A stretch of DNA of 64,000 nt from Saprospiraceae bacterium (GCA_029262995.1 JAJCYH010000029.1:1-64000), one strand, 5' to 3'; counted from the stretch's first letter, positions 1 to 8,583 are shown. Notes: generated from the sequence alone by a model not told the origin. Translations and numbers: made by a program.

Positions 1-162
1 AGAAATCAAAGGTTAAAAATAATTCATGATAATATTTATAAACTAACAAAGCTTCCTAATAATCAACTATGGAAAGGAAATGACTTTTGTTCCTATTCAT
101 TTCTAAATAAAATCGATAGTATAATTATAAAAAAAATCCCATCAGGGAATTGGAAGAATTAA
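1..162 (+). CDS. C-terminal end of a hypothetical protein truncated by the window edge
   Basis: Frame 1 open from base 1 to TAA at 160-162 (RNQRLKIIHDNIYKLTKLPNNQLWKGNDFCSYSFLNKIDSIIIKKIPSGNWKN*). Confidence 0.5.
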   Translation, partial: RNQRLKIIHDNIYKLTKLPNNQLWKGNDFCSYSFLNKIDSIIIKKIPSGNWKN

Positions 163-296
163 ACCTATATTCAAGTACAAAAGTGTAGCTTGATTTCAAC
201 TTATTTTTTAACCAACGTGGTTTAAATAATCGAGGTAGTTAATATTTTATTTAAAAAACAAACACTTACTTTTATGTTGTTTTTGATCCTATTGGA

Positions 297-980
297 ATGT
301 TTTATGCCACAAACAAGTTAGGTACAAGTCTTAAACTATTTACTCTAATAATAACATACAGATTGAATCGATTATTTTTTATACTAATAATTATATTTTC
401 GTTTATCAAATGCTCATCTATTAAAGAGAAACCTCTTCTCCTATACGATACTGAAAACAACTTAGTATCACAAGATGAGTTTTACAAGAAAATGGATTTT
501 AGATATAATATAGACGTTTACTATGAAACAGATACAAGTCGTGTAGGAGCATTGGTTATAAGAAGTAAATTCGGAAAATTTGATTCTATTAATTTTGGTG
601 AGATTAAAAAGTTACTTTCTTTATCTTTTGACACAATCATTGACTTCAACAAGCCTGTAGTTATTAATTATTATTTAGACTTAAAAGACAATGTTGATTG
701 TGCGCATGAATTTTATTTTGAATCCACAACAGAAGAACTGATTAATTTTTATTCACAATTTAATATACTACATGTAGTAGATAAATATTACAGTCATAAT
801 TTGAAATTCAACAAGATCAAAGTAGATAAATTAGATTTAATACGTAGCACTTTTATTAAATATAGAATTCGATGTCTAAATTATATTGCTATTAAACCAA
901 ATGGTTCATATTACTATTGCATTGGTGATGGGTGTTCAATATATAACACACTATTAGAAGACTGGCCAGATCTGAAATAG
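297..980 (+). CDS. Hypothetical protein, probable lipoprotein (FSFIKCSS lipobox-like)
   Basis: 227 aa ORF; hydrophobic N-terminal segment followed by Cys; true start may be downstream of 297. Confidence 0.6.
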   Translation: MFYATNKLGTSLKLFTLIITYRLNRLFFILIIIFSFIKCSSIKEKPLLLYDTENNLVSQDEFYKKMDFRYNIDVYYETDTSRVGALVIRSKFGKFDSINFGEIKKLLSLSFDTIIDFNKPVVINYYLDLKDNVDCAHEFYFESTTEELINFYSQFNILHVVDKYYSHNLKFNKIKVDKLDLIRSTFIKYRIRCLNYIAIKPNGSYYYCIGDGCSIYNTLLEDWPDLK

Positions 981-1074
981 GATAATGACCTGTACCTAAT
1001 AATGCAGGATCACCCCATCTCAGTTCATGCGTTATATTAACATAATCAGTCAATTGATTTAATTATCTTGAACT

Positions 1075-1159
1075 TATAGCGCATATCCACTGAGACCACA
1101 CTTCGCCCTGTCGCTATCACGCGACGACGGACTCGTTGGGGATCTGCTAGACGTTAGGT
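1075..1159. repeat. Imperfect palindrome/attC-like spacer ending in CGTTAGGT
   Basis: TATAGC...ATCC (1075-1088) faces GGAT..GCTAG (1140-1150); internal GTCGC/GCGAC (1110-1114/1121-1125); GTTAGGT at 1153-1159 fits GTTRRRY. Confidence 0.35.
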
Positions 1160-1257
1160 GGAATTCCTTAGAATTGGCCTTCAAAATACCTACAATAAGA
1201 TAAATCAAATTTGCAGATATTACCAATTTTTGGTAACTTTGTGCAAAATCATTGATT

Positions 1258-1509
1258 ATGGGAAAAAATACATCAATAGCACTCGGACAACATTTTGAGG
1301 ACTTTGTCAAATTTAGAATTAACGAAGGAAGGTACAAAAACGCAAGTGAAGTAATTAGAGCAGGACTCAGATTATTAGAAGAAGAGGAACAAAAATTCTA
1401 TGCTTTAAAAACAGCAATTCAAGAAGGCATTGATAGTGGAATTGTTGAAAATTTTGATCCAAAAGAACATTTAAAGAAAATGAAGCTTGAACGATCCAAA
1501 AATGAGTAG
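1258..1509 (+). CDS. parD: Type II antitoxin, ParD/CopG (CC2985-like) family
   Basis: MGKNTSIALGQHFEDFVKFRINEGRYKNASEVIRAGLRLLEEEE is a typical ParD RHH signature; ORF track starts 6 nt earlier. Confidence 0.9.
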   Translation: MGKNTSIALGQHFEDFVKFRINEGRYKNASEVIRAGLRLLEEEEQKFYALKTAIQEGIDSGIVENFDPKEHLKKMKLERSKNE

Positions 1510-1801
1510 TTATCTTTTAACCGAAAAAGCTATTAAGGATTTAACTGAGATTTGGAATTACACAGTAGATACTTGGTCAGAAAATCAAGCGGATAAATAT
1601 TATAAAGAACTTGTAAACTTCTGTCAAACATTATCTGAAAAACCACAAAATAGCAGAAGTTATAGTCAGCTTATCCCAAGCTTGAAGGGAGTAAAAATAA
1701 ATAGGCATATTGTTTTCTACCGTGAAATATCAGAAACTGTAATAGAAATTGAAAGAATACTTCACGAACAAATGGATTTAAAAACTAATCTTGATAAATA
1801 A
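1502..1801 (+). CDS. parE: Type II toxin, RelE/ParE family
   Basis: MSSYLLTEKAIKDLTEIWNYTVDTWSENQADKYYKEL...HIVFYREISETVIEIERILHEQMD; overlaps parD by 8 nt. Confidence 0.9.
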   Translation: MSSYLLTEKAIKDLTEIWNYTVDTWSENQADKYYKELVNFCQTLSEKPQNSRSYSQLIPSLKGVKINRHIVFYREISETVIEIERILHEQMDLKTNLDK

Positions 1802-1811
1802 TACCCCACAC

Positions 1812-1950
1812 ACAATATGCATGACGGCAGCTCAGGCGAAGCATTACTCTACTACATTCAAATAAAATGACTAACTTAATATTATGAACACGTTCAGTCG
1901 CCTGAGACGATGTTCCTCGGGATTGTTCTGCATGCATTGAACGTTGTAGG
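1812..1950. repeat. Large imperfect palindrome in the spacer (attC-like candidate)
   Basis: Outer arms CAATATGCATG (from 1812) / CATGCATTG (1931-1939), inner arms CTCAGGCGA (1831-1839) / TCGCCTGAG (1898-1906); followed by AACGTTGTAGG. Confidence 0.5.
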
Positions 1951-2112
1951 CAGAGAAGGCAAAGCGCTAGAGATTAGATCAAATATGTTAAAATTTATAT
2001 TCGTAAATATTTGTGAACCAAACTTTAGTTTGAGGATTTTAAAATGGGCTCAAATAATTGAACAGTTTCAACCTAATCTTTGTAATTTAGGTATAAGAAA
2101 ACAAGATCAACC

Positions 2113-2340
2113 ATGAAAACATTGACCATCAACATAACAGAAAAAGAGTTTCTCAAATTTGGATTCGAATCTAAAAACCTAAATTTCGAAGAATTTGTCC
2201 GGAAGATAAAGATTGATTTAGCTAAAGAAGCAATGATTAAATGTCAATCTATTGCTGAGAAAGCTGGTTTGTCAAATTTGACTTTAGATGAAATTGATGC
2301 TGAAATCAAAGCAGTAAGGAATGTAAAAGGTAATAATTGA
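2113..2340 (+). CDS. Putative antitoxin partner of the PIN-domain toxin
   Basis: 75 aa ORF immediately upstream of and overlapping a PIN-domain reading frame; position and size typical of an antitoxin. Confidence 0.6.
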   Translation: MKTLTINITEKEFLKFGFESKNLNFEEFVRKIKIDLAKEAMIKCQSIAEKAGLSNLTLDEIDAEIKAVRNVKGNN

Positions 2341-2743
2341 TACCAATGTCATTGTATCAGCCTTAATTTCAAAAGGAATTCCCTCCAAGATAATTTATGA
2401 CCTTGTCCTCAACGAAAAAATTGAGATTTGTATTTCTGATAAAATATTTGAGGAATACGTTGATGTCCTTAACCGGGAAAAGTTTTCAAGATTCCCCGAT
2501 TTCAAAACGAATGCCAATATAGTAATAAGTATAATTGATGAATTAGCTATTCATGAAAATCCTATACAAGAAGTTGAAATGCTGAAAGACCTAGATGACA
2601 ATAAATTTTTAGAGTTTGCAATTGAAGTTGAAGCCGATTTTATCATCACAGGAAATAACAGAGATTTTACAATTAAAGAGATTGGAGCCACAAAGATTGT
2701 AACTCCAACGGAGTATTGGAATAATTGCAAATCAAAGGATTGA
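2321..2743 (+). pseudogene. PIN-domain toxin (putative TA toxin, PIN family); nonsense at apparent codon 2 or non-canonical start
   Basis: Continuous frame 2327-2743: KVIIDTNVIVSALISKGIPSKIIYDLVLNEKIEICIS...LDDNKFLEFAIEVEADFIITGNNRDFTIKEIGATKIVTPTEYWNNCKSKD*; preceded by ATG TAA (2321-2326). Confidence 0.8.
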
Positions 2744-2757
2744 TGAAAAATGCCTAC

Positions 2758-3153
2758 AATCGATTAGACGGCCGTGAGCAATAAAGCCCACGGTGCGCCT
2801 CTCACATTTATCTGCCGAAAGGCATGACCACCGTACGTACGGACCTTCCCGCTCAGCGGGACAGGCTGTATATGCTTACGCCGAAGCTTCAGCATAGGCG
2901 CTACGGCAGTTCACTAAATCTAAAATCCAACTTTAGAGTAGCAATAAGTAAAGGATATATAACCATTACGTTTGGGTAATGATAATGTAATTGCAATACC
3001 AAGAATAGGACTTTGGGCTATTGCCCAACCGCCCATTATGCTTCTACTCCACGCATAAGCCATCCATTTATTAACCCCCAGACTAATGAGATTCTTAGGT
3101 TTACGCTCAGGCTTTTTCCAGTCATGCCTCCTAATATTACTTTCTGTTCTTGT
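2758..3153 (-). mobile_element. Degenerate 3' end of a group II intron (copy 1): maturase C-terminus + DV/DVI-like structure
   Basis: Minus strand: maturase C-terminal peptide, stop, then GTGAACTGCCGTA...TACGTACGGTGGT (DV arms), GTGAGAGGCGCACCGTG...CACGGCCGTCTAATCGATT (DVI-like). Confidence 0.7.
2920..3153 (-). pseudogene. Group II intron reverse transcriptase/maturase, C-terminal fragment
   Basis: Minus frame: TRTESNIRRHDWKKPERKPKNLISLGVNKWMAYAWSRSIMGGWAIAQSPILGIAITLSLPKRNGYISFTYCYSKVGF*; matches the GIIM (maturase X) domain pattern. Confidence 0.75.
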
Positions 3154-3472
3154 TTAGAATATAGATCGGCGTAGCCTTCTACTTGAAGTTACGCTCGTTC
3201 GATAATCGTATTTCTTTTTTTCTCATTGTATCAAGTTTTTAAGTGTTTGCAACATTTAATACTCTGGATTTTTTTATGGTAACTTCTATTTAGCATTGTA
3301 ATAAGGGATATCGCACTAGTGATTTAGTTCAACAAACGCTGATCACAGCATAGTTTCTGCCGCAAGCACAACATAGAAAATTACGCTGGATAGCTGGACC
3401 GTTAGACACAAGCCAAACATTGCAACTGTTCTTTAGTTGCATAACCGTAATTAAAACAAGATATTTACATTA

Positions 3473-3709
3473 ATGAGTAAATATGACAAAATCTTAGAGC
3501 GATTAATAGATAGTTCTATTATATCGACTTTTCAAGAATTAGAACATATACTAAAGAAATTAGGAAAAACTTCTGAATCTAGGGCAACAAATTACGATGA
3601 TAAAAAAAATCATATTATTAGAATTCATAAACCACATCCAGGTAATAAATTGAAAAAATATGTAAAAAAGTATATTGTAAGTGAATTAAAGAAAAACAAT
3701 TTGATATGA
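3473..3709 (+). CDS. hicA: HicA-like type II toxin (mRNA interferase)
   Basis: Small basic protein with NHIIRIHKPHPGN...LKKYVKKYIVSELKKNNLI; ATGA overlap with hicB. Confidence 0.75.
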   Translation: MSKYDKILERLIDSSIISTFQELEHILKKLGKTSESRATNYDDKKNHIIRIHKPHPGNKLKKYVKKYIVSELKKNNLI

Positions 3710-4050
3710 TAGATAGGATAAAATATAAAGAATTCATTGGATCAGTACACTTTTCTGCAGATGATGATTTATTCTTCGGTAAAATTGAAGGCGTCAATGA
3801 CCTAGTTACTTTTGAAGGAAATACTGTCATACAATTAAAGAAAGCGTTTAAGGAAGCGGTAGAGGACTATTTAGATTTGTGCAAACAAACAGGAAAAGAA
3901 ATATTTAAATCATTTAAAGGTTCTTTTAATGTTAGAATAAACCCTGAATTACATTCTTTAGCCTTTGAGAAAACAGCATTAGAAGGAAAAACTCTTAACC
4001 AATTTGTTCAAGACGCCATAGAGCATAAAGTAAAACATGCTACTGAATAA
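3706..4050 (+). CDS. hicB: HicB-family antitoxin
   Basis: Partial RNase H-like fold FIGSVHFSADDDLFFGKIEGVNDLVTFEGNTVIQLKKAFKEAVEDYLDLC plus C-terminal RHH (GSFNVRINPELHSLAFEKTALEGKTLNQFVQDAIEH). Confidence 0.9.
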   Translation: MIDRIKYKEFIGSVHFSADDDLFFGKIEGVNDLVTFEGNTVIQLKKAFKEAVEDYLDLCKQTGKEIFKSFKGSFNVRINPELHSLAFEKTALEGKTLNQFVQDAIEHKVKHATE

Positions 4051-4135
4051 ATAAATAAAATTGGCTGCATCTACATTGCAGTATTAACATATCTGTTAGA
4101 CGTTGTAGAACTGGCAAAAAATTAAACTTTCAAGT

Positions 4136-6082
4136 ATGAAAAGTCAAAACCTTAGTCAAAAATTGATCAGTGCTCATCTTGTTTCAGGTAACATGAATCC
4201 CGGGAACGAAATCGCATTAAAAATTGATCAGATATTATTGCAAGATGCCACAGGCACCTTAGTAATGCTGGAATTGGAAGCGTTTAATTTAAATAAGATC
4301 AAAACAGAGATAGCAGTGCAGTATGTAGACCACAATCTACTCCAAACGGACTATAAGAACATGGATGATCATATCTTTTTACAGTCAGCCGCTGCTCGCT
4401 TTGGATTCTGGTTTAGTAAATCTGGAAACGGAATTAGTCATGTTGTCCATATGGAACGGTTTGGCAAACCAGGAAAAACCCTATTGGGTTCAGATAGTCA
4501 TACTCCTGCAGGAGGTGGTATTGGAATGCTTGCATTAGGAACAGGTGGCTTGGATGTTGCACTAGCTTCTGCTGGTGAGCCTTATTATATTAAAATGCCA
4601 AAAATCATGGGCATCAAGCTCACTGGAAAGCTGCCTAACTGGGTAAGTGCTAAAGATATTATTTTAGAAATGCTTCGAAGGTATGATGTGACCGGGGGGC
4701 GTGGGTATATCTTAGAATATTACGGTGAGGGCTTGAAATATTTGAGCGCTTGGGATCGTCATGTCATTACGAACATGGGCACGGAATTAGGTGCCACTTC
4801 TTCTGTATTTCCTTCCGATGAAATAACTCGTAAATTCCTTCGAAAGGAAGGAAGAGAAGAAGATTGGGTTAAATTTGAAGCCGATGAAGGAGCATCTTAC
4901 GATCATTACGAGGAAATAAATTTATCTGAACTAGAACCTTTAATTGCACTTCCAAGCAGCCCCGGAAAAGTTGTCCCGGTAAGAGAGGTTAGCGGATTAA
5001 AAGTAGCCCAAGTCGTTATTGGCTCTTCTGCAAATCCCGGACTACGTGATTTTTGGATCGTATCTCAAATTGTAAAAGGAAATGTGATGTCTCCCCATAT
5101 TTCATTTGATGTCAACCCATCTTCTCGTCAGGTCTTGGAAAATTTAATGGAAATGAAGGCTCTTGCACCATTAATTGCTGCTGGGGCAAGACTACATCAA
5201 TCCGGTTGTATGGGATGCATTGGTATGGGACAGGCACCTGCTACCAATACGATTAGTCTTCGAACAATGCCTCGTAATTTTCCCGGACGTTCAGGCACAC
5301 TAGAAGATGAGGTCTATCTATGTAGCCCAGAAACAGCTGCAGCTGCGGCACTAATGGGGGAAATTACTGATCCGAGAGAACTCGAAACACTCAAGAATAT
5401 TTCATATCCAAAATGGGAAGAACCTACCCATATTAAGATAAATAAGAATAATCTAATTGCTCCTAATGGGGAATCTACTAAATTAATTAAGGGGCCGAAC
5501 ATTAAAAAGCTTCCCGATTTTGAAGAGCTTCCCGATGAAATAGAAATTCCCATTCTATTAAAAATGGATGACAATATTTCCACGGATGGAATATTGAAAG
5601 CAGGTAGTGATGTGCTGCCTTTGCGTTCAAATATTCCAGAGATAAGCAAGTTTGCTTATTATGCCATTGATCAAAGTTTCTATCATCGTAGCATTGAAAA
5701 TCAAAATAAATATAAAGAGTTTTGTGTGATTGCAGGTGAAAATTATGCCCAAGGTTCAAGCAGAGAACATGCAGCTTTAGCTCCTAGGTATTTGGGACAA
5801 AGGTTTGTTATCGCCAAATCCTATGCTCGCATTGGCTGGCAGAATCTAATCAATTTTGGTATCGTTCCTTTTGAGTTTAAAAACCCACTTGATTGGGACA
5901 AACTAGAACAAGGGGATGTTTTACGTATAGAAAATATTAGGGAAATTATCAAAAACAAGGATTCAATAACTGCCACCATAGTTGGAAAAGCAATAGAAAT
6001 TCAGCTAAGCTTCAATATCAGTAAAAGACAAGTTGAAATCATTTTAAAAGGAGGTATTATAAATTATATAAAGCAAAGGTGA
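4136..6082 (+). CDS. Aconitate hydratase, short Aquifex-type (648 aa)
   Basis: SDSHTPAGGGIGMLALGTGGLDVA, SGCMGCIGMGQAPA (Fe-S Cys), ENYAQGSSREHAALAPRYLG. Confidence 0.9.
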   Translation: MKSQNLSQKLISAHLVSGNMNPGNEIALKIDQILLQDATGTLVMLELEAFNLNKIKTEIAVQYVDHNLLQTDYKNMDDHIFLQSAAARFGFWFSKSGNGISHVVHMERFGKPGKTLLGSDSHTPAGGGIGMLALGTGGLDVALASAGEPYYIKMPKIMGIKLTGKLPNWVSAKDIILEMLRRYDVTGGRGYILEYYGEGLKYLSAWDRHVITNMGTELGATSSVFPSDEITRKFLRKEGREEDWVKFEADEGASYDHYEEINLSELEPLIALPSSPGKVVPVREVSGLKVAQVVIGSSANPGLRDFWIVSQIVKGNVMSPHISFDVNPSSRQVLENLMEMKALAPLIAAGARLHQSGCMGCIGMGQAPATNTISLRTMPRNFPGRSGTLEDEVYLCSPETAAAAALMGEITDPRELETLKNISYPKWEEPTHIKINKNNLIAPNGESTKLIKGPNIKKLPDFEELPDEIEIPILLKMDDNISTDGILKAGSDVLPLRSNIPEISKFAYYAIDQSFYHRSIENQNKYKEFCVIAGENYAQGSSREHAALAPRYLGQRFVIAKSYARIGWQNLINFGIVPFEFKNPLDWDKLEQGDVLRIENIREIIKNKDSITATIVGKAIEIQLSFNISKRQVEIILKGGIINYIKQR

Positions 6083-6147
6083 TTTACAATTTTGTTCTTT
6101 TGTAAGATATGTTTTTACTAACAAATTAGTATCAAAACCCGTCCTCC

Positions 6148-6425
6148 AATCGATTAGATGGCTTCGCTCCAAGCTAAGTTGAAGCGGAGTGCAGCTCTCA
6201 CATTTATCTGCCGAAAGACATGATAACCATACGTGCCGACCTTCCCGCTCAGCGGGACAAGCTGTATATGCTTACGCCGAAGCTTCAGCATAGGCGCTAC
6301 GGCGGTTCACTAAATCGAAAGTCCAACTTTAGAGTAGTAATAAGTCAAGGATATATAACCATTACGTTTGAGTAATGATACTGTAATTGCAATACCAAGA
6401 ATAGGACTTTGAGCTATTGCCCAAC
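6148..6425 (-). mobile_element. Degenerate 3' end of a group II intron (copy 2), related to copy 1
   Basis: Extended similarity to 2758-3030, including the same hairpin insertions; breaks off after WAIAQSPIL codons at about 6425. Confidence 0.7.
6310..6425 (-). pseudogene. Group II intron maturase C-terminal fragment (copy 2)
   Basis: Minus frame: WAIAQSPILGIAITVSLLKRNGYISLTYYYSKVGLSI*. Confidence 0.7.
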
Positions 6426-6505
6426 TTAGGGCGATGAACTTTTCAGAATTCAATTATTATTTATAGCTTACGCTAAATAAACGGCAGACTGCATGTACAA
6501 TTCAC

Positions 6506-6539
6506 AGATAGCTTGTTAAACACTTCACAAAGGCTATCT
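6506..6539. repeat. Inverted repeat AGATAGC...GCTATCT followed by TTAACGTTGGC
   Basis: 7-bp arms at 6506-6512 and 6533-6539; spacer just upstream of the Yip1 CDS. Confidence 0.5.
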
Positions 6540-6570
6540 TTAACGTTGGCAATAATTCAATATAAGGAAT

Positions 6571-7224
6571 ATGACAAACATTACTTCTAATAAGAATTTT
6601 GAAGAAATAGAACATAGCGATCTGGAAATTATTAAACTGATATGGTTTAACCCTAGGTATGTATTTAAATACTTATTAAATAAAAATTATCAAAAATGGG
6701 TATTGCTATTAATGATATTGGGTGGAATTGCAGCCTTATTAGAAAACACTTCCAGCAAAGATTACGGTGATAAAATACCTGTTTATGGAGTGATAATAAT
6801 AGCAATTATTGGAGGTGTATTTTTTGGCTGGATTGGTTTTTACATCTATTCTTTATTACTTTCTTGGACTGGAAAATGGCTTAATGGTAAAGCAGATTCG
6901 GATTCTCTCCTATTGGTAATTGCGTATGCTCAAATACCAATAGCATTTGGTATAATAATTTATATTTCACAATTACTCATTTTTGATACAAGCGAATTTA
7001 GTTTTGATCAAATTCGAAACCTTGAAACAAATTTAAAATTGATTGCTATCTTGCTTTTGGGAATTGAAATAATACTATCTGCTTGGTCACTTGTAATTGG
7101 AATAATTGGAATATCAGAAGTTCAAAAATTTACCATTTTGAAATCAATAATAAATTTGATTTTGCCAACATTAGTAGTAGCATTACCAATAATTATTTGT
7201 GTATTAATATTAAAAGCGATATAG
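6571..7224 (+). CDS. Yip1/YIP1-like membrane protein
   Basis: Five or so TM segments with pattern WFNPRYVFKYLLNKNYQKWVLLLMILGG...LLLSWTGKWLNGKAD. Confidence 0.75.
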   Translation: MTNITSNKNFEEIEHSDLEIIKLIWFNPRYVFKYLLNKNYQKWVLLLMILGGIAALLENTSSKDYGDKIPVYGVIIIAIIGGVFFGWIGFYIYSLLLSWTGKWLNGKADSDSLLLVIAYAQIPIAFGIIIYISQLLIFDTSEFSFDQIRNLETNLKLIAILLLGIEIILSAWSLVIGIIGISEVQKFTILKSIINLILPTLVVALPIIICVLILKAI

Positions 7225-7241
7225 AAAACTAAATATTTGTA

Positions 7242-8114
7242 ATGAAAAAGATATCATTAGTTTTGTCAGGAGGAGGGGCAAGAGGAATTGCACATGTCGG
7301 AGTTTTGGAAGAGTTAGAAAAACAAGGTTATGAAATTCACTCTATAACAGGAACTTCTATGGGAGCAGTTGTTGGTGGAATTTATGCTGCTGGAAAAATT
7401 AAAGAGTTTAAAAAATGGATTCTAGATCTCAATAAAATAGACATATTTAAATTAGTGGATTTCACTCTTTTTAATAGTGGTTTTATTAAAGGAGACAAAG
7501 TGTTTAAAGAATTGTCAACCTTCATTGAGGATAATCAAATTCAGAATTTATCCATTAAGTTTTCTGCAACTGCTACTGATTTAGTTACTAGAAAAGAAGT
7601 ACTTTTCACAGAAGGAAGTCTGTATAATGCAATGCGTGCTTCGATAGCAATTCCAAATGTTTTAACACCTGTAAAAAATGAAAGCTCTATCCTTGTTGAT
7701 GGTGGTGTAGTAAATAATATTCCTATCAATCATGCGCAACGTATTGACAATGATCTTTTGATTGCTGTTAATGTAAATGCCAATATTCCTCTACCTATAA
7801 AGAAAGAAAATGAAGATAAAGAGAAGCAGTCCTATTATCAAAGTATTTTAAATAATTTTAATATTAGCTTAGATAAATTAATTTCAAATGACAAGAAAAT
7901 AAAGTTAGACTATTTTGATATTATGAATGATTCATTTGAAATAATGAGAGATGCATTGGTGAAATTATCTCTTGAGAATAATCCACCTGATATTTTGATA
8001 GAGACACCCCGGGATATCTGTAATATCTATGATTTTTATAAAGCAGATGAATTAATTGAAATAGGGCATAAAGCGACAATAAAAAGTATAAAGAATTATA
8101 CTAATCAATCATAA
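7242..8114 (+). CDS. Patatin-like phospholipase (RssA type)
   Basis: LSGGGARGIAHVGVLEEL, GTSMGAVVGG, DGGVVNNIP. Confidence 0.93.
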   Translation: MKKISLVLSGGGARGIAHVGVLEELEKQGYEIHSITGTSMGAVVGGIYAAGKIKEFKKWILDLNKIDIFKLVDFTLFNSGFIKGDKVFKELSTFIEDNQIQNLSIKFSATATDLVTRKEVLFTEGSLYNAMRASIAIPNVLTPVKNESSILVDGGVVNNIPINHAQRIDNDLLIAVNVNANIPLPIKKENEDKEKQSYYQSILNNFNISLDKLISNDKKIKLDYFDIMNDSFEIMRDALVKLSLENNPPDILIETPRDICNIYDFYKADELIEIGHKATIKSIKNYTNQS

Positions 8115-8139
8115 ACCGACTTAAGTAGAATATAAAAAG

Positions 8140-8280
8140 CTAACAATAACTGGCTACAATGTATAAAACTAATAGCCGGTTCAGTAGTGAATTCAAGGGT
8201 TGTAGTCCGCTTCAATTTTCTTGTAATTTGACAGGGAAATACCATGCAGTCGGCTACTATTCTTACACAAGGACGGTTAG
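8140..8280. repeat. attC-like imperfect palindrome in the spacer
   Basis: CTAAC (8140-8144)/GTTAG (8276-8280) outer; TAGCCG (8173-8178)/CGGCTA (8251-8256) inner. Confidence 0.4.
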
Positions 8281-8343
8281 TCAGAATTAATTTAAAATCA
8301 ATTAATAAATGCTAAATTATATATTGGATATTTTTTAAGTGTC

Positions 8344-8583
8344 TTGTATTTACTTTTATATGCATGTGGAAATCAAGAATCAACTGAGGATCAAGTATCT
8401 GCTATCAATTGCATTGATGACCCAAATAATGAAAGTATTGGTATAGGTCGTATTTATGTTCCAAATATTCTCATTCATAATGAACTTGGTTCCAATAATA
8501 GCAAACTTAGGGTCTTTACAAGTTATAAAAATATAATTGTAAAGTCGTTTAAAATATACAAAGATAAAAGTGCCTTACCCTGA
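8344..8583 (+). pseudogene. Fragment resembling a lipoprotein N-terminus followed by a T9SS type-B CTD-like start
   Basis: LYACGNQES...GRIYVPNILIHNELGSNNSKLRVFTSYKNIIVKSFKIYKDK resembles VYIPNIFSPNxDGxND..F.VF..FKIYDRWG; ends abruptly. Confidence 0.35.

Noticed and set aside
1074-1337. 87-aa minus-strand ORF overlapping parD
   Set aside because: Antisense to a clear ParD CDS and running through a palindromic spacer; no recognisable domain.
1910-2116. 68-aa + ORF upstream of the PIN-module antitoxin
   Set aside because: Begins inside the 1812-1950 palindrome arms and has no family resemblance; most likely chance open frame.
5314-5759. Two minus-strand ORFs inside the aconitase gene
   Set aside because: Shadow ORFs antisense to a strongly conserved CDS.
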